Shown here: positions 20,964 to 30,317 of the stretch, piece after piece
Numbering within the stretch: position 1 is the first letter of the stretch
Layout: each line of letters begins with the position of its first letter
Source: Ectopseudomonas composti
Lineage (GTDB): Bacteria > Pseudomonadota > Gammaproteobacteria > Pseudomonadales > Pseudomonadaceae
DNA: 64,000 bases
NCBI RefSeq assembly: GCF_900115475.1
Contig: NZ_FOWP01000004.1
Location: forward strand, 186,001-250,000
Reading direction: 5' to 3'
Notes under the pieces: model-generated
What the model was told of the DNA's origin: nothing
Database searches by the model: none
Seen by the model: only the letters and a program-made list of their open reading frames with translations
Translations under genes and position numbers: made by a program

Positions 20964-21731
20964 CTAGCGTTTGGCCAATAGCAGATCGGCTGCCTGTCCG
21001 CTGCGCCCATCGGCGAATTCGAAGCGACCCAGCTGCGCGATCTGATCGTAAGCACCCAAGGCGATGCTGACGTCGCGAGCGCGCAGGTCGATGGCGCTGA
21101 CCCCAGCTTCGCCGAGCGTTTGCAGATGTTGTCGACCCTGGCTGTCGAAACGTAGCAGACGGAGCTTGTCGAACACGGCATCGGCCGCATCGATACGGCC
21201 GTCGCCGTTGTCGTCGAAACGCGCCAGTTCGGCGAAGCCATTGGCGGCGCCATGCTGATCGCCGAACAGTTCGCGGCCATCGTCGATACGCCCACTACCG
21301 TTGCGATCCAGCGCCAGCAGTGCATCGTCGCCGGTGGGTACGCTGATCGAGTCCATACGCCCGTCGGCATCCAGATCGAAACGCACCGGGCGGTTCAGGC
21401 CACTGGTGGAAAACCCGTTGCCGGCCAGGTCCAGCGCCAGCGGGTCGACCTGCTGCGGGGTTTGTCCGCTGCTGACGTTGAGCTCCAGGCTGCGCTGATC
21501 GATCACGGCCTGGCTGACGGCTACGGCACTGCTGGAGACGGCAGGTGGCTCGGCCGTCTGCTGCAGCTCGCGGGCAATTTCTCCGGGTTTCTGTTCGTCC
21601 TCTATGCCCAGGGTGCGGCGCAGAATCTGATAGTCGATGGATTCGCGCGCCGCGCGGTCGAGTTCCTCGTCCAGTGGGCGCGGGCTGGCAGGGCTGCTAC
21701 TTGGGCGTGGGGCGGAGAGAGCGTCGAACAT
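20964..21731 (-). CDS. EF-hand calcium-binding protein
   Basis: The protein is 255 aa from ATG 21731 (weak GAGTG site). The first 100 residues are polar and Ser/Pro-rich. The second half has three DxDxDG-type calcium loops: FDLDADGRMDSISV, ALDRNGSGRIDDGREL and RFDDNGDGRIDAADAVF. A FGDQHGAANGFAEL segment between loops 2 and 3 resembles the link seen in secreted calcium-binding repeat proteins. No signal peptide is visible. The role is unknown. It is divergent from rsmJ, with only about 105 bp between start codons. Confidence 0.8.
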   Translation of the reverse strand: MFDALSAPRPSSSPASPRPLDEELDRAARESIDYQILRRTLGIEDEQKPGEIARELQQTAEPPAVSSSAVAVSQAVIDQRSLELNVSSGQTPQQVDPLALDLAGNGFSTSGLNRPVRFDLDADGRMDSISVPTGDDALLALDRNGSGRIDDGRELFGDQHGAANGFAELARFDDNGDGRIDAADAVFDKLRLLRFDSQGRQHLQTLGEAGVSAIDLRARDVSIALGAYDQIAQLGRFEFADGRSGQAADLLLAKR

Positions 21732-21837
21732 GTGCACACTCGATGCGGCTGTCGGCGGCCGGGTCTGGCAGAATGCCGCTTCTTCGATATCGGCCGCGCG
21801 GTCGATGTTTTGAGTGATTTTTGAGCAGAACGAGCCA

Positions 21838-22623
21838 ATGACCGACGAGCGGCATAACGCCAGCATCCGCATCCAAGCCTTGCATCCTCAGTACGCCGAA
21901 GTGGCTGCCCGATGGGCGTCACGCCTGGGCTTACCGCTCGAGGGTGAAACCGAGTTCGCCCTGCAGCTGGGCGACGATGGGCTGCAACTGGTGGAGCTGG
22001 GCGACAAGGCGCCCGGCCCGGTACGGGTGGATTTCGTCGAGGGGGCTGCAGCGCATCGACGTCAGTTCGGCGGCGGCAGTGGGCAGATGATTGCCAAGGC
22101 CGTCGGCGTGCAGTCAGGCGTTCGTCCGCGGATTCTCGATGCGACGGCGGGGCTGGGGCGCGATGCCTTCGTGCTGGCCAGCCTGGGCTGCGAGATGACC
22201 CTGATCGAGCGCCAACCGCTGGTGGCTGCATTGCTGGAAGATGGCCTGCAGCGTGCGGCGCTGGATTTCGACGTGGCGCCTATCGCCGCGCGCATGCGCC
22301 TGCTCACTGGCAATGCCATCGAGCTGATGCGCAACTGGCAGGGCGAGGCGCCGCAGGTGATCTACCTCGATCCGATGTTTCCGCATCGTGACAAGAGCGC
22401 GCTGGTGAAGAAGGAAATGCGCCTGTTCCGGCCCTTCGTCGGTGACGATCTGGACGCGCCGGCGTTGCTCGAAGCGGCGCTGGCACTGGCCACGCATCGC
22501 GTGGTGGTCAAGCGCCCGCGCAAGGCACCGGCAGTCGAAGGTGGCAAACCGGGCTACGTGCTGGAAGGAAAATCCAGCCGTTACGATATCTACCCGAAGA
22601 AGAAGCTGGAAGCCGGCGCCTAG
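21838..22623 (+). CDS. rsmJ: 16S rRNA (guanine-1516-N2)-methyltransferase
   Basis: The protein is 261 aa from ATG 21838. It has a class I SAM-binding motif ([19 protein letters not shown]) and the catalytic-region motif [19 protein letters not shown] typical of RsmJ (YhiQ). It methylates G1516 of 16S rRNA. In P. aeruginosa rsmJ also lies beside the mexL-mexJK locus, matching the arrangement here. Confidence 0.94.
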   Translation: MTDERHNASIRIQALHPQYAEVAARWASRLGLPLEGETEFALQLGDDGLQLVELGDKAPGPVRVDFVEGAAAHRRQFGGGSGQMIAKAVGVQSGVRPRILDATAGLGRDAFVLASLGCEMTLIERQPLVAALLEDGLQRAALDFDVAPIAARMRLLTGNAIELMRNWQGEAPQVIYLDPMFPHRDKSALVKKEMRLFRPFVGDDLDAPALLEAALALATHRVVVKRPRKAPAVEGGKPGYVLEGKSSRYDIYPKKKLEAGA

Positions 22624-22626
22624 GGT

Positions 22627-23262
22627 TCAGGGCCGGTAAGCGCGCAGAAACAGTTGCACGGCGTCTTGTACGTGGCGTTCCGCGGCTTCACCTTCCAGCG
22701 GCTCGCCACAACCGATCAGCAGGCGGAAATGCGCACCGCCCTTGAGCAGGCTGAAGAAGTGATCGGCGGCCAGATGCGGATTTTCCAGATTCAGCAGGCC
22801 CCGTTGGCCGGCCTTGTGCAGCAGCACTTCCATTTCGTCCTGCACCCGCTTAGGGCCGGCTTCGTAGAACATCTGCGATAGCTTCGAGCCCTGGCTGGCC
22901 AGATTCACCATCATCCGATGCATTTCCACCGACTCGCGGCTGTTGACCAGCGCCAGGAAGCCGCGCGCAATGCCCGTCAACTGGCTTTCCAGCGGCACGT
23001 TATCCGGTAGTTCGAACAGCAGTTCGGGGAGTTGCTCTTCGCACTTGGCCTTGATCGCCGCGGAGAACAGCGTCTCCTTGTCGGTGAAATGGCTGTACAC
23101 CGTGAGCTTGGAAACGCCCGCCTCGGCAGCGATGGCGTCCATGCTGCTACCGTCATAACCATTACGCAGGAACAGGCTCTTGGCCGCCTCGAGAATGGCG
23201 CGGCGTTTGGCGGGGTCCTTCGGACGACCGGGGCCGGAAGGTTGTAACAACTTGTCAGGCAT
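22627..23262 (-). CDS. mexL: TetR-family repressor, MexL-like
   Basis: The protein is 211 aa. Helix-turn-helix at about 20-65 (AAKSLFLRNGYDGSSMDAIA, then AEAGVSKLTVYSHF). It is transcribed away from the efflux genes that begin at 23498, the classic layout for a local repressor. Size and neighbours (rsmJ on one side, mexJK-like genes on the other) match MexL of P. aeruginosa, which represses mexJK. Orthology is inferred from order and size, not from an alignment. Confidence 0.82.
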   Translation of the reverse strand: MPDKLLQPSGPGRPKDPAKRRAILEAAKSLFLRNGYDGSSMDAIAAEAGVSKLTVYSHFTDKETLFSAAIKAKCEEQLPELLFELPDNVPLESQLTGIARGFLALVNSRESVEMHRMMVNLASQGSKLSQMFYEAGPKRVQDEMEVLLHKAGQRGLLNLENPHLAADHFFSLLKGGAHFRLLIGCGEPLEGEAAERHVQDAVQLFLRAYRP

Positions 23263-23331
23263 TGGCGGATTTTAATACTGGACTGGCGAGTTTGCTATTT
23301 TTACTATACCCGGCAGTACAAATATTCCAAG

Positions 23332-23471
23332 GGGCATCTCCAAAAGCGTCGGCGAGGTAGTCAGCGCAAGGCGAAAACAGGCGAAGAAGCGGAGTTTACG
23401 TGCCGTAAATGAGTATCTGAGCCTGTTTTCAGCGCAGTGATGACAACGCAGGTGGCGTTTGGAGGTCGCCC
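23332..23471. repeat. palindromic intergenic element, copy 4 (reverse orientation)
   Basis: Outer arms GGGCATCTCCAAAAGCG and GGCGTTTGGAGGTCGCCC are nearly complementary. The inner arms AAAACAGGC / GCCTGTTTT and the core AAGCGGAGTTTACG...GTAAATGAG match the reverse complement of the cores at 39959 and 57705. It fills most of the efflux promoter region, ending 26 bp before the start codon of the efflux adaptor gene. Confidence 0.7.
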
Positions 23472-23497
23472 TAAACCTTCTCCGAAAGGTGTTTGAC

Positions 23498-24601
23498 ATG
23501 TCTCGCCACGTTCTCCCGCTCGTTGCTTCTCTGGGTCTCGTATTTCTGTTGTCTGCCTGCGGCAATGGCGAGCAGGTGGAGCAACCAAGCCGTCCGGCCA
23601 TGGTGGTGCAGCCTCAGCCGGCCGCTGCGCTGGTCGACAGTTATCCTGGCGAAGTGCGGGCACGTCTGGAGCCGGAACTGGCCTTCCGCATCGGCGGCAA
23701 GGTCAGCAAGCGCATGGTCGACGTGGGTGACCGGGTGAAGAAGGATCAGGCCCTGGCCGAGTTGGATCCGCAGGACGTACGCCTGCAACTGGAGGCTACT
23801 CGTGCGCAGATGGCCGCAGCCGATGCCAACCTGCAGACCGTGCGCGCCGAACGTGAGCGCTACAAGACGCTGCTCGAGCGCAACCTGGTCAGCCGCTCGC
23901 AGTTCGATAACGTCGAGAACCAGTATCGCGCCGGCGAGGCGCGCCTGAAGCAGGTCAAGGCCGAGTACGACGTCGCCCGCAACCAGACCGACTACGCCGT
24001 GCTGCGCGCCTCCCAGGATGGCGTGATCGCACGACGCACGGTGGAAGTCGGGCAGGTGGTCGCTGCCGGCCAGACCGTTTTCACCCTCGCCGCAGATGGC
24101 GAGCGTGAAGTGTCGATCAGTCTGCCGGAACAGAGCTTCGGCCGTTTCGAAATTGGTCAGGTGGTGGAGGTGGAGCTCTGGTCGCAGCCTGACCAGCGTT
24201 TTCCAGGACGTATCCGCGAGATGGCGCCTGCTGCTGACCCACAATCGCGTACCTTCGCCGCGCGTGTCGCGTTCGTCGAGGGCAAGGTGCCGGCAGAGCT
24301 GGGCCAGAGTGCGCGCGTGTTCATCGCCAGCAATGGCGAGGTACCGCTGGCCGTACCGCTGTCGGCGCTCAGCGCTGAGCAGGGCCAGGCGTTCGTCTGG
24401 GTCGTCGATCCCAAGGAGCACACTGTACAGCGCCGGCCGGTGCGCGTGGGCGCCTATGGTGATGACCGTGTGCCTGTGCTGGAGGGGCTGTCCGCTTCCG
24501 ACTGGGTAGTGGCCGCGGGTGTCCAGGTATTGCGCGAGGGCCAGCAGATACGCCCGGTGGACCGCGACAATCGCAATGTCGAACTGGCTGCCAAGGAGTA
24601 A
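23498..24601 (+). CDS. mexJ: RND efflux periplasmic adaptor, MexJ-like
   Basis: The protein is 367 aa from ATG 23498 with AAAGGT 7 nt upstream. Lipobox FLLSAC (Cys21) anchors it to the inner membrane. The adaptor order is visible: a lipoyl/barrel-sandwich half (VDVGDRVKKDQALAELDPQD), an alpha-helical hairpin (about 85-150, LLERNLVSRSQFDNVENQYR), the second lipoyl half (GVIARRTVEVGQVVAAGQTV) and a beta-barrel. It links the RND pump to an outer-membrane channel. The pump gene starts 6 bp later. Confidence 0.9.
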   Translation: MSRHVLPLVASLGLVFLLSACGNGEQVEQPSRPAMVVQPQPAAALVDSYPGEVRARLEPELAFRIGGKVSKRMVDVGDRVKKDQALAELDPQDVRLQLEATRAQMAAADANLQTVRAERERYKTLLERNLVSRSQFDNVENQYRAGEARLKQVKAEYDVARNQTDYAVLRASQDGVIARRTVEVGQVVAAGQTVFTLAADGEREVSISLPEQSFGRFEIGQVVEVELWSQPDQRFPGRIREMAPAADPQSRTFAARVAFVEGKVPAELGQSARVFIASNGEVPLAVPLSALSAEQGQAFVWVVDPKEHTVQRRPVRVGAYGDDRVPVLEGLSASDWVVAAGVQVLREGQQIRPVDRDNRNVELAAKE

Positions 24602-24607
24602 GCCTGC

Positions 24608-27600
24608 ATGAGCTTCAACCTGTCTGCCTGGGCGCTACGTCATCGTCAGATCGTTCTCTACATCATGTTGCTGTTCGCCGTGGTGGGGGCGCTGTCCTAC
24701 ACCAAGCTGGGTCAGAGCGAAGACCCGCCGTTCACCTTCAAGGCCATGGTGATCCGCACCAACTGGCCAGGCGCCAGCGCCGAAGAGGTGTCGCGCCAGG
24801 TCACCGAGCGCATCGAGAAGAAGTTGATGGAGACCGGTGAATACGACCGCATCACCAGTTTCTCTCGTCCCGGCGAGTCGCAGGTCACCTTCATGGCGCG
24901 CGACTCCATGCGCAGCGCGCAGATTCCCGAGCTGTGGTATCAGGTGCGCAAAAAGATCAGCGACATCCGTCATACCCTGCCGCCCGGTATTCAGGGCCCG
25001 TTCTTCAACGATGAATTCGGCACCACCTTCGGCAATATCTATGCATTGACCGGCAGTGGTTTCGACTACGCCGTGCTAAAGGATTACGCCGACCGTCTGC
25101 AGTTGCAGCTACAGCGGGTCAAGGACGTCGGCAAGGTCGAGCTGGTCGGTCTGCAGGACGAGAAGATCTGGATCGAGCTGTCCAACACCAAGCTGGCGAC
25201 CCTCGGCCTGCCGCTTTCTGCGGTTCAGCAGGCGCTGGAGGCACAGAATGCGGTGGCCGCCGCCGGTTTCTTCGAAACCGCCAGTGAGCGTATCCAACTG
25301 CGCGTGACCGGGCGTTTCGAGTCGGTGGACGAGATTCGTGATTTCCCCATTCGCGTTGGCGACCGTACCTTTCGCATTGCCGATGTGGCCGACGTCAAAC
25401 GCGGTTTCAACGACCCACCCGCGCCGCGCATGCGCTTCATGGGCGAGGATGCCCTGGGCATTGCCGTATCGATGAAAGACGGCGGCGACATCCTGGTGCT
25501 GGGCAAGGCGCTGGAAGGCGAGTTCGCCCGCCTGCAACAGACCCTGCCGTTGGGCATGGAGCTGCGCAAGGTGTCGGATCAACCCGCGGCGGTGAAGACC
25601 GGCGTGGGCGAGTTCGTCAAGGTGCTGGTGGAGGCGCTGGTGATCGTGCTCGCGGTCAGCTTCTTCTCCCTCGGTCTGCGCACCGGTCTGGTGGTGGCGC
25701 TGGTGATTCCGCTGGTGCTGGCGATGACCTTCGCCGCCATGTATTACCTCGGCATTGGACTGCACAAGATTTCCCTCGGTGCACTGGTACTCGGTCTCGG
25801 CCTGCTGGTGGACGACGCGATCATCGCGGTGGAGATGATGGCGATCAAGATGGAGCAGGGCTACGACCGCTTCAAGGCCGCCAGTTTTGCCTGGACCAGC
25901 ACCGCCTTCCCCATGCTCACCGGCACCCTGATCACCGCTGCCGGTTTTCTGCCCATCGCCACGGCGCAGTCCGGCACCGGTGAATACACCCGTTCGATCT
26001 TTCAGGTGGTGGCCATTTCGCTGATCGCCTCGTGGATTGCCGCAGTGATGTTCGTGCCGTACCTCGGCGATAAGCTGCTGCCGGACCTGGCCAAGCTGCA
26101 CGCTGCCAAGCACGGCGGCAGCGATTCAGGTCATGACCCCTATTCGACGCCGTTCTACCGCCGCGTTCGCGCCACGGTGGAATGGTGCGTGCGCCGTCGG
26201 GGCATCGTGATCCTGCTGACTCTTGCTCTATTCGTGGCCTCCGTGCTGCTGTTCCGTTTCGTGCCGCAGCAGTTCTTCCCGGCCTCCGGGCGCCTGGAGC
26301 TGATGGTCGACATCAAGCTGGAGGAGGGTGCTTCACTGAGTGCGACCGAGGCCGAAGTGCATCGTCTGGAAAAACTGCTCAAGGAACAGCCTGGTATCGA
26401 CAACTACGTGGCCTACGTCGGCACGGGGTCGCCGCGTTTCTACCTGCCGCTCGACCAGCAGTTGCCTGCGGCCAGCTTTGCCCAGTTCGTGGTACTGGCT
26501 TCGAGCATCGAAGAGCGTGAGCGCCTGCGTGGTTGGCTGATCCAGGTGATGAATGACGAATTCCCGACCTTGCGCAGTCGCGTCAGCCGCCTGGAGAACG
26601 GACCACCCGTGGGTTACCCGATCCAGTTCCGTGTCAGCGGCGAGCACATCGACGAGGTGCGTGCTCTGGCTCGCCAAGTGGCGGACAAGGTGCGCGAGAA
26701 CCCGCATGTGGTCAACGTGCACCTGGACTGGGAAGAGCCGAGCAAGGTGGTGATCCTCAATATCGATCAGGATCGTGCCCGCGCGCTGGGCGTCAACACC
26801 GCCGAGCTGTCGCGCTTTCTGCAGGGTTCGCTGTCGGGTACCAGTGTCAGCCAGTACCGCGAAGGCAACGAGCTGATCGAGATTCTCCAGCGTGGTACGC
26901 CGCAGGAGCGCAAGGCGCTGAGCCTGCTGCCGAGCTTGGCAGTGCCGACCGACAGCGGTCGCAGCGTGGCGCTGTCGCAGGTGGCGACCTTGGAGTATGG
27001 CTTCGAGGAGGGCATCATCTGGCACCGCAACCGCCTGCCCAACGTCACCGTGCGTGCCGATGTCTATGGCAGTCAGCAGCCGGCCAGCCTGACCCAGCAG
27101 ATCCTGCCGACGCTGGACCCGATCCGCGCCGAGCTGCCAGCGGGCTATCTGCTGGAGGTCGGTGGCACGGTAGAGGATTCCCAACGCGGCCAGAAGTCGG
27201 TCAACGCTGGTATCCCGCTGTTCATCGTGGTGGTGCTGACGCTGCTGATGCTGCAGCTCAAGAGCTTCTCGCGTTCGGCGATGGTGTTTCTTACCGCGCC
27301 GTTGGGCCTGATCGGGGTGACCCTGTTCCTGCTGATCTTCCGCCAGCCGTTCGGCTTCGTCGCCATGCTCGGCACCATCGCCCTGGCCGGGATGATCATG
27401 CGTAACTCGGTGATCCTGGTCGATCAGATCGAGCAGGACATCAGCCACGGCCTGGATCGCTGGCACGCCATCATCGAAGCAACGGTACGCCGCTTCCGGC
27501 CTATCGTGCTGACCGCCCTGGCGGCGGTGTTGGCGATGATTCCGCTGTCGCGCAGTGTGTTCTTCGGGCCGATGGCGGTGGCCATCATGGGCGGGCTGGT

Positions 27601-27691
27601 CGTCGCCACGGCGCTGACCCTGCTGTTCCTGCCGGCGCTATATGCGGCGTGGTTCCGGGTCAAGGAGAGCGAGGCGCGACAGGCGGGATAA
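24608..27691 (+). CDS. mexK: RND efflux inner-membrane pump, MexK-like
   Basis: The protein is 1027 aa with the HAE1/RND layout of two sets of membrane helices and two large periplasmic loops. The proton-relay pair is in TM4 (GLGLLVDDAIIAVEMM), and motif-like FGFVAMLGTIALAGMIMRNS lies in the second half. It is a drug/proton antiporter. No outer-membrane factor gene follows, consistent with MexJK, which borrows OprM or OpmH. Gene order and length support MexK. Confidence 0.9.
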   Translation: MSFNLSAWALRHRQIVLYIMLLFAVVGALSYTKLGQSEDPPFTFKAMVIRTNWPGASAEEVSRQVTERIEKKLMETGEYDRITSFSRPGESQVTFMARDSMRSAQIPELWYQVRKKISDIRHTLPPGIQGPFFNDEFGTTFGNIYALTGSGFDYAVLKDYADRLQLQLQRVKDVGKVELVGLQDEKIWIELSNTKLATLGLPLSAVQQALEAQNAVAAAGFFETASERIQLRVTGRFESVDEIRDFPIRVGDRTFRIADVADVKRGFNDPPAPRMRFMGEDALGIAVSMKDGGDILVLGKALEGEFARLQQTLPLGMELRKVSDQPAAVKTGVGEFVKVLVEALVIVLAVSFFSLGLRTGLVVALVIPLVLAMTFAAMYYLGIGLHKISLGALVLGLGLLVDDAIIAVEMMAIKMEQGYDRFKAASFAWTSTAFPMLTGTLITAAGFLPIATAQSGTGEYTRSIFQVVAISLIASWIAAVMFVPYLGDKLLPDLAKLHAAKHGGSDSGHDPYSTPFYRRVRATVEWCVRRRGIVILLTLALFVASVLLFRFVPQQFFPASGRLELMVDIKLEEGASLSATEAEVHRLEKLLKEQPGIDNYVAYVGTGSPRFYLPLDQQLPAASFAQFVVLASSIEERERLRGWLIQVMNDEFPTLRSRVSRLENGPPVGYPIQFRVSGEHIDEVRALARQVADKVRENPHVVNVHLDWEEPSKVVILNIDQDRARALGVNTAELSRFLQGSLSGTSVSQYREGNELIEILQRGTPQERKALSLLPSLAVPTDSGRSVALSQVATLEYGFEEGIIWHRNRLPNVTVRADVYGSQQPASLTQQILPTLDPIRAELPAGYLLEVGGTVEDSQRGQKSVNAGIPLFIVVVLTLLMLQLKSFSRSAMVFLTAPLGLIGVTLFLLIFRQPFGFVAMLGTIALAGMIMRNSVILVDQIEQDISHGLDRWHAIIEATVRRFRPIVLTALAAVLAMIPLSRSVFFGPMAVAIMGGLVVATALTLLFLPALYAAWFRVKESEARQAG

Positions 27692-27720
27692 TTTGCTCCT
27701 GCGATAAAGCGGAGCGCCAT

Positions 27721-27785
27721 GTAGGGTGCGCCGTGCGCACCGAAACATCGGCGCCACTGTCATTGGTGCGCATGGCGCACCCTAC
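27721..27785. repeat. REP-like inverted pair (family A)
   Basis: GTAGGGTGCGCCGTGCGCAC pairs with GTGCGCATGGCGCACCCTAC across about 25 bp. It sits 29 bp downstream of the pump gene and before the shared terminator. Confidence 0.85.
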
Positions 27786-27813
27786 GTAGCCTGTGTTCGA
27801 GCGTCAGGACATG

Positions 27814-27844
27814 AAAAACGGGAGCCATTGGCTCCCGTTTTTTA
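27814..27844. terminator. bidirectional terminator
   Basis: AAAAACGGGAGCC / GGCTCCCGTTTTTT with a 3-nt loop lies between the convergent efflux and bacterioferritin genes. Confidence 0.92.
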
Positions 27845-27859
27845 TGTAGCGGGTAAGGC

Positions 27860-28330
27860 TTATTCGTCCATCTGCGACTGCAGGTAGTTCTGCAGGCCGA
27901 CGGCTTCGATCAGGCTGAGTTGGGTTTCCAGCCAGTCGATATGATCTTCCTCGGAGCAGAGGATTTCTTCCAGCAGCTCGCGGCTGGCGTAGTCACCGAT
28001 ACTCTCGCAGTAGGCGATGGCGGCCTTCAGGTCGCCGTGTGCCTTGTGCTCGATCTTCAGGTCGCACTCGAGCATTTCCTTGGTGTTTTCACCGATCAGG
28101 ATCTTGCCCAGGTCCTGCAGGTTCGGAATGCCCTCGAGGAACAGGATGCGCTTGATCAGCTTGTCGGCATGCTTCATCTCGTCGATGGACTCGTGATATT
28201 CGTGCTCGCCGAGCTTCTTCAGACCCCAGTCTTCGTACATACGCGCATGCAGGAAGTACTGGTTGATGGCGACCAGTTCGTTACCAAGAATCTTGTTCAG
28301 ATGTTGAATGACCTTCTTGTCGCCTTTCAT
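27860..28330 (-). CDS. bfrB: bacterioferritin (heme-binding, BfrB type)
   Basis: The protein is 156 aa. Ferroxidase ligands are all present: Glu18, Glu51, His54, Glu94, Glu127 and His130. Met52 is the axial ligand for heme shared between subunits ([11 protein letters not shown]), which makes this a true bacterioferritin rather than a ferritin. It oxidises and stores iron in a 24-mer. No bacterioferritin-associated ferredoxin gene is adjacent in the window. Confidence 0.95.
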   Translation of the reverse strand: MKGDKKVIQHLNKILGNELVAINQYFLHARMYEDWGLKKLGEHEYHESIDEMKHADKLIKRILFLEGIPNLQDLGKILIGENTKEMLECDLKIEHKAHGDLKAAIAYCESIGDYASRELLEEILCSEEDHIDWLETQLSLIEAVGLQNYLQSQMDE

Positions 28331-28558
28331 GTTCGCTCCTGCTGTTGCAATGATCGTGATGGCCTCGAATTTTCGGCCTGGTTCTTCTTTATGTCAAACC
28401 TAAGTTGTTGAAACATAAGTAAAAATAAAACTGAATAAGAATGTTTTTATTCCGCATCATGGCGCCAAGTTATTGAATTAATGCAATAAAAAAATGCTGA
28501 AAGTTCTGCGCTGAGCAAATGAGTAAAACAGCGTCGTTATTTTATTTTCTCGCGCTCA
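28331..28558. promoter_or_regulatory. AT-rich promoter region of bacterioferritin
   Basis: About 230 bp, much richer in A/T than its surroundings. It contains an inverted repeat GAATAA / TTATTC (28433-28452) and should carry the leftward bfrB promoter. I see no gene in it. An iron-box assignment is not convincing. Confidence 0.5.
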
Positions 28559-28559
28559 T

Positions 28560-28583
28560 AAAAAAGCCCCGCAGAGCGGGGCA
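28560..28583 (-). terminator. terminator after glpD
   Basis: On the minus strand GCCCCGC TCT GCGGGGC is followed by a T tract, 15 bp beyond the glpD stop. Confidence 0.9.
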
Positions 28584-28598
28584 TGGGGCACGCAGAAT

Positions 28599-30128
28599 TC
28601 AGGCGGCGTGAGCCGAATGCGGATCGCGACTGTGCAGATATTCTTGCAGGCGGTTCTGCTGAGCCGGCGTCATGAACAGACCGAGCTTGCTGCGCCGCCA
28701 AAGGATGTCGGCGCTGCTGCGCGCCCATTCTTCGCGGCGCAGGTATTCCACTTCACGGGTGTAGAGCCCGGCACCCAGGTGTTCGCCGAGGTCAGTGAGG
28801 TTGTGTACGCCGTCCAGCAGGCGCCAGGTGCGGCTGCCATAGCTGGTGGCCCAGCGCCTGGCCAGGCTGCTGGGTAGCCAGCCATGACGTTCGCAGAGTG
28901 CTTCGACCAAGGCACCTTGGCTTTGCAGGTCCTCACCACCGGGCAGCGCTGCGCTGGCAGTCCAGCTCGGCCCCAGCTCAGCGAAGTAGGGCGCCAGTTG
29001 CTGCATGGCGGACTCGGCCAGCTTGCGATAGGTGGTCAGCTTGCCGCCGAATACCGACAGCAGTGGCGCTTCACCCGGCGCACCGGAGAGTGACAGGGTG
29101 TAGTCGCGGGTGATCGCCGACGGCTCATCGGATTCGTCATCGCACAGCGGGCGCACGCCGGCGAAGCTGTGCAATACATCGTCGCGGCTGAGCTGCTGCT
29201 TGAAGTGATCATTGACCACCTTGAGCAGGTAGTCGGTTTCCTCGGCGGTGATCGTGACCTGAGCCGGGTCGCCCTGGTATTCACGGTCGGTGGTGCCGAT
29301 CAGGGTGAAACGCTCCAGATAAGGGATAGCGAAGACGATGCGGCGGTCTTCGTTTTGTAGGATGTAGGCCTGCTCGCCGTCATACAGCCGTGGCACGACG
29401 ATATGGCTGCCCTGGATCAGGCGAATGCCATAAGGCGATTGCTGCTTGAGATCCTCGCGGATGAAGCGGGCGACCCAGGGGCCGGCGGCATTGACCAGAG
29501 CGCGTGCGCGAATCGACAGCAGACTGCCGTCGCTGCGCTCCAGATGGATATGCCACAGCCCCTTGCTGCGCCGGGCGCTGACGCAGCGGGTGCGCGGGTG
29601 AATGTGCGCGCCTTTTTCCCGTGCGGCCATGGCGTTGAGTACTACCAGGCGGGCGTCGTCCACCCAGCAGTCGGAATATTCGAAACCGCGGCTGATTTCC
29701 GCCTTCAACGGGCTGCCGGCGCCGAAACGCAGGCCGCGCGAAGCCGGCAGGCGCTCGCGCTTGCCCAGGTGGTCATAGAGGAATAGGCCGGCGCGGATCA
29801 TCCAGGCCGGACGCAGGTGCGGGCGATGCGGCAGGACGAAACGCATCGGTTTGACGATGTGCGGGGCCTTGGCCAGCAGTACTTCGCGCTCGGCCAGGGC
29901 TTCACGCACCAGGCGAAATTCATGATGTTCCAGATAGCGCAGGCCGCCATGGATCAGCTTGCTGCTGGCAGAAGAGGTATGGCTGGCCAGGTCGTCCTTT
30001 TCGCAAAGGAACACCGACAGGCCGCGACCGGCTGCATCGGCTGCGATGCCCACGCCATTGATGCCGCCGCCAACGACGGCGAGGTCATAGACTTCTGCAA
30101 CGGGGCTGGCGAACTGGTCGTGGGGCAT
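28599..30128 (-). CDS. glpD: aerobic glycerol-3-phosphate dehydrogenase
   Basis: The protein is 509 aa. It has an N-terminal FAD-binding motif (DLAVVGGGINGVGIAADAAG), the SSASSKLIHGGLRYLE signature and a late VFGGKLTTYRKLAE. It oxidises sn-glycerol-3-phosphate to dihydroxyacetone phosphate at the membrane and passes electrons to quinone. glpR lies directly upstream on the same strand and glpK is nearby, making a glycerol catabolism locus. Confidence 0.96.
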   Translation of the reverse strand: MPHDQFASPVAEVYDLAVVGGGINGVGIAADAAGRGLSVFLCEKDDLASHTSSASSKLIHGGLRYLEHHEFRLVREALAEREVLLAKAPHIVKPMRFVLPHRPHLRPAWMIRAGLFLYDHLGKRERLPASRGLRFGAGSPLKAEISRGFEYSDCWVDDARLVVLNAMAAREKGAHIHPRTRCVSARRSKGLWHIHLERSDGSLLSIRARALVNAAGPWVARFIREDLKQQSPYGIRLIQGSHIVVPRLYDGEQAYILQNEDRRIVFAIPYLERFTLIGTTDREYQGDPAQVTITAEETDYLLKVVNDHFKQQLSRDDVLHSFAGVRPLCDDESDEPSAITRDYTLSLSGAPGEAPLLSVFGGKLTTYRKLAESAMQQLAPYFAELGPSWTASAALPGGEDLQSQGALVEALCERHGWLPSSLARRWATSYGSRTWRLLDGVHNLTDLGEHLGAGLYTREVEYLRREEWARSSADILWRRSKLGLFMTPAQQNRLQEYLHSRDPHSAHAA

Positions 30129-30150
30129 GTGGCACGCTCGGCTATTTGGA

Positions 30151-30178
30151 TTCGAATGTGTTTATGTTCACTTTCGAA
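30151..30178. promoter_or_regulatory. putative GlpR operator upstream of glpD
   Basis: TTCACTTTCGAA (30167-30178) on the plus strand and CACATTCGAA on the minus strand (30151-30160) lie 23 to 50 bp before the glpD start. The same TTCAC(A/T)TTCGAA string recurs at 31162, next to ybaK-glpK. Shared placement at both glp units suggests the repressor site. Confidence 0.6.
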
Positions 30179-30282
30179 AATATGCTAGACGAAGATGCGC
30201 AGCTTCGCTACCCCGGCACGCGATTGCGCGCCGAGCGGTATTGAAGGGAAGAGGGCGGAGGTAAAAACGTAATGGGTACTTT

Positions 30283-30303
30283 GGCGGGTTACACCCGCCC
30301 TAC
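30283..30303. repeat. REP-like half element (family B)
   Basis: GGCGGGTTACACCCGCCCTA matches the right arm of the pair at 47374. It lies between glpR and glpD. Confidence 0.65.
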
Positions 30304-30317
30304 GAGAGAGTGCGCAG

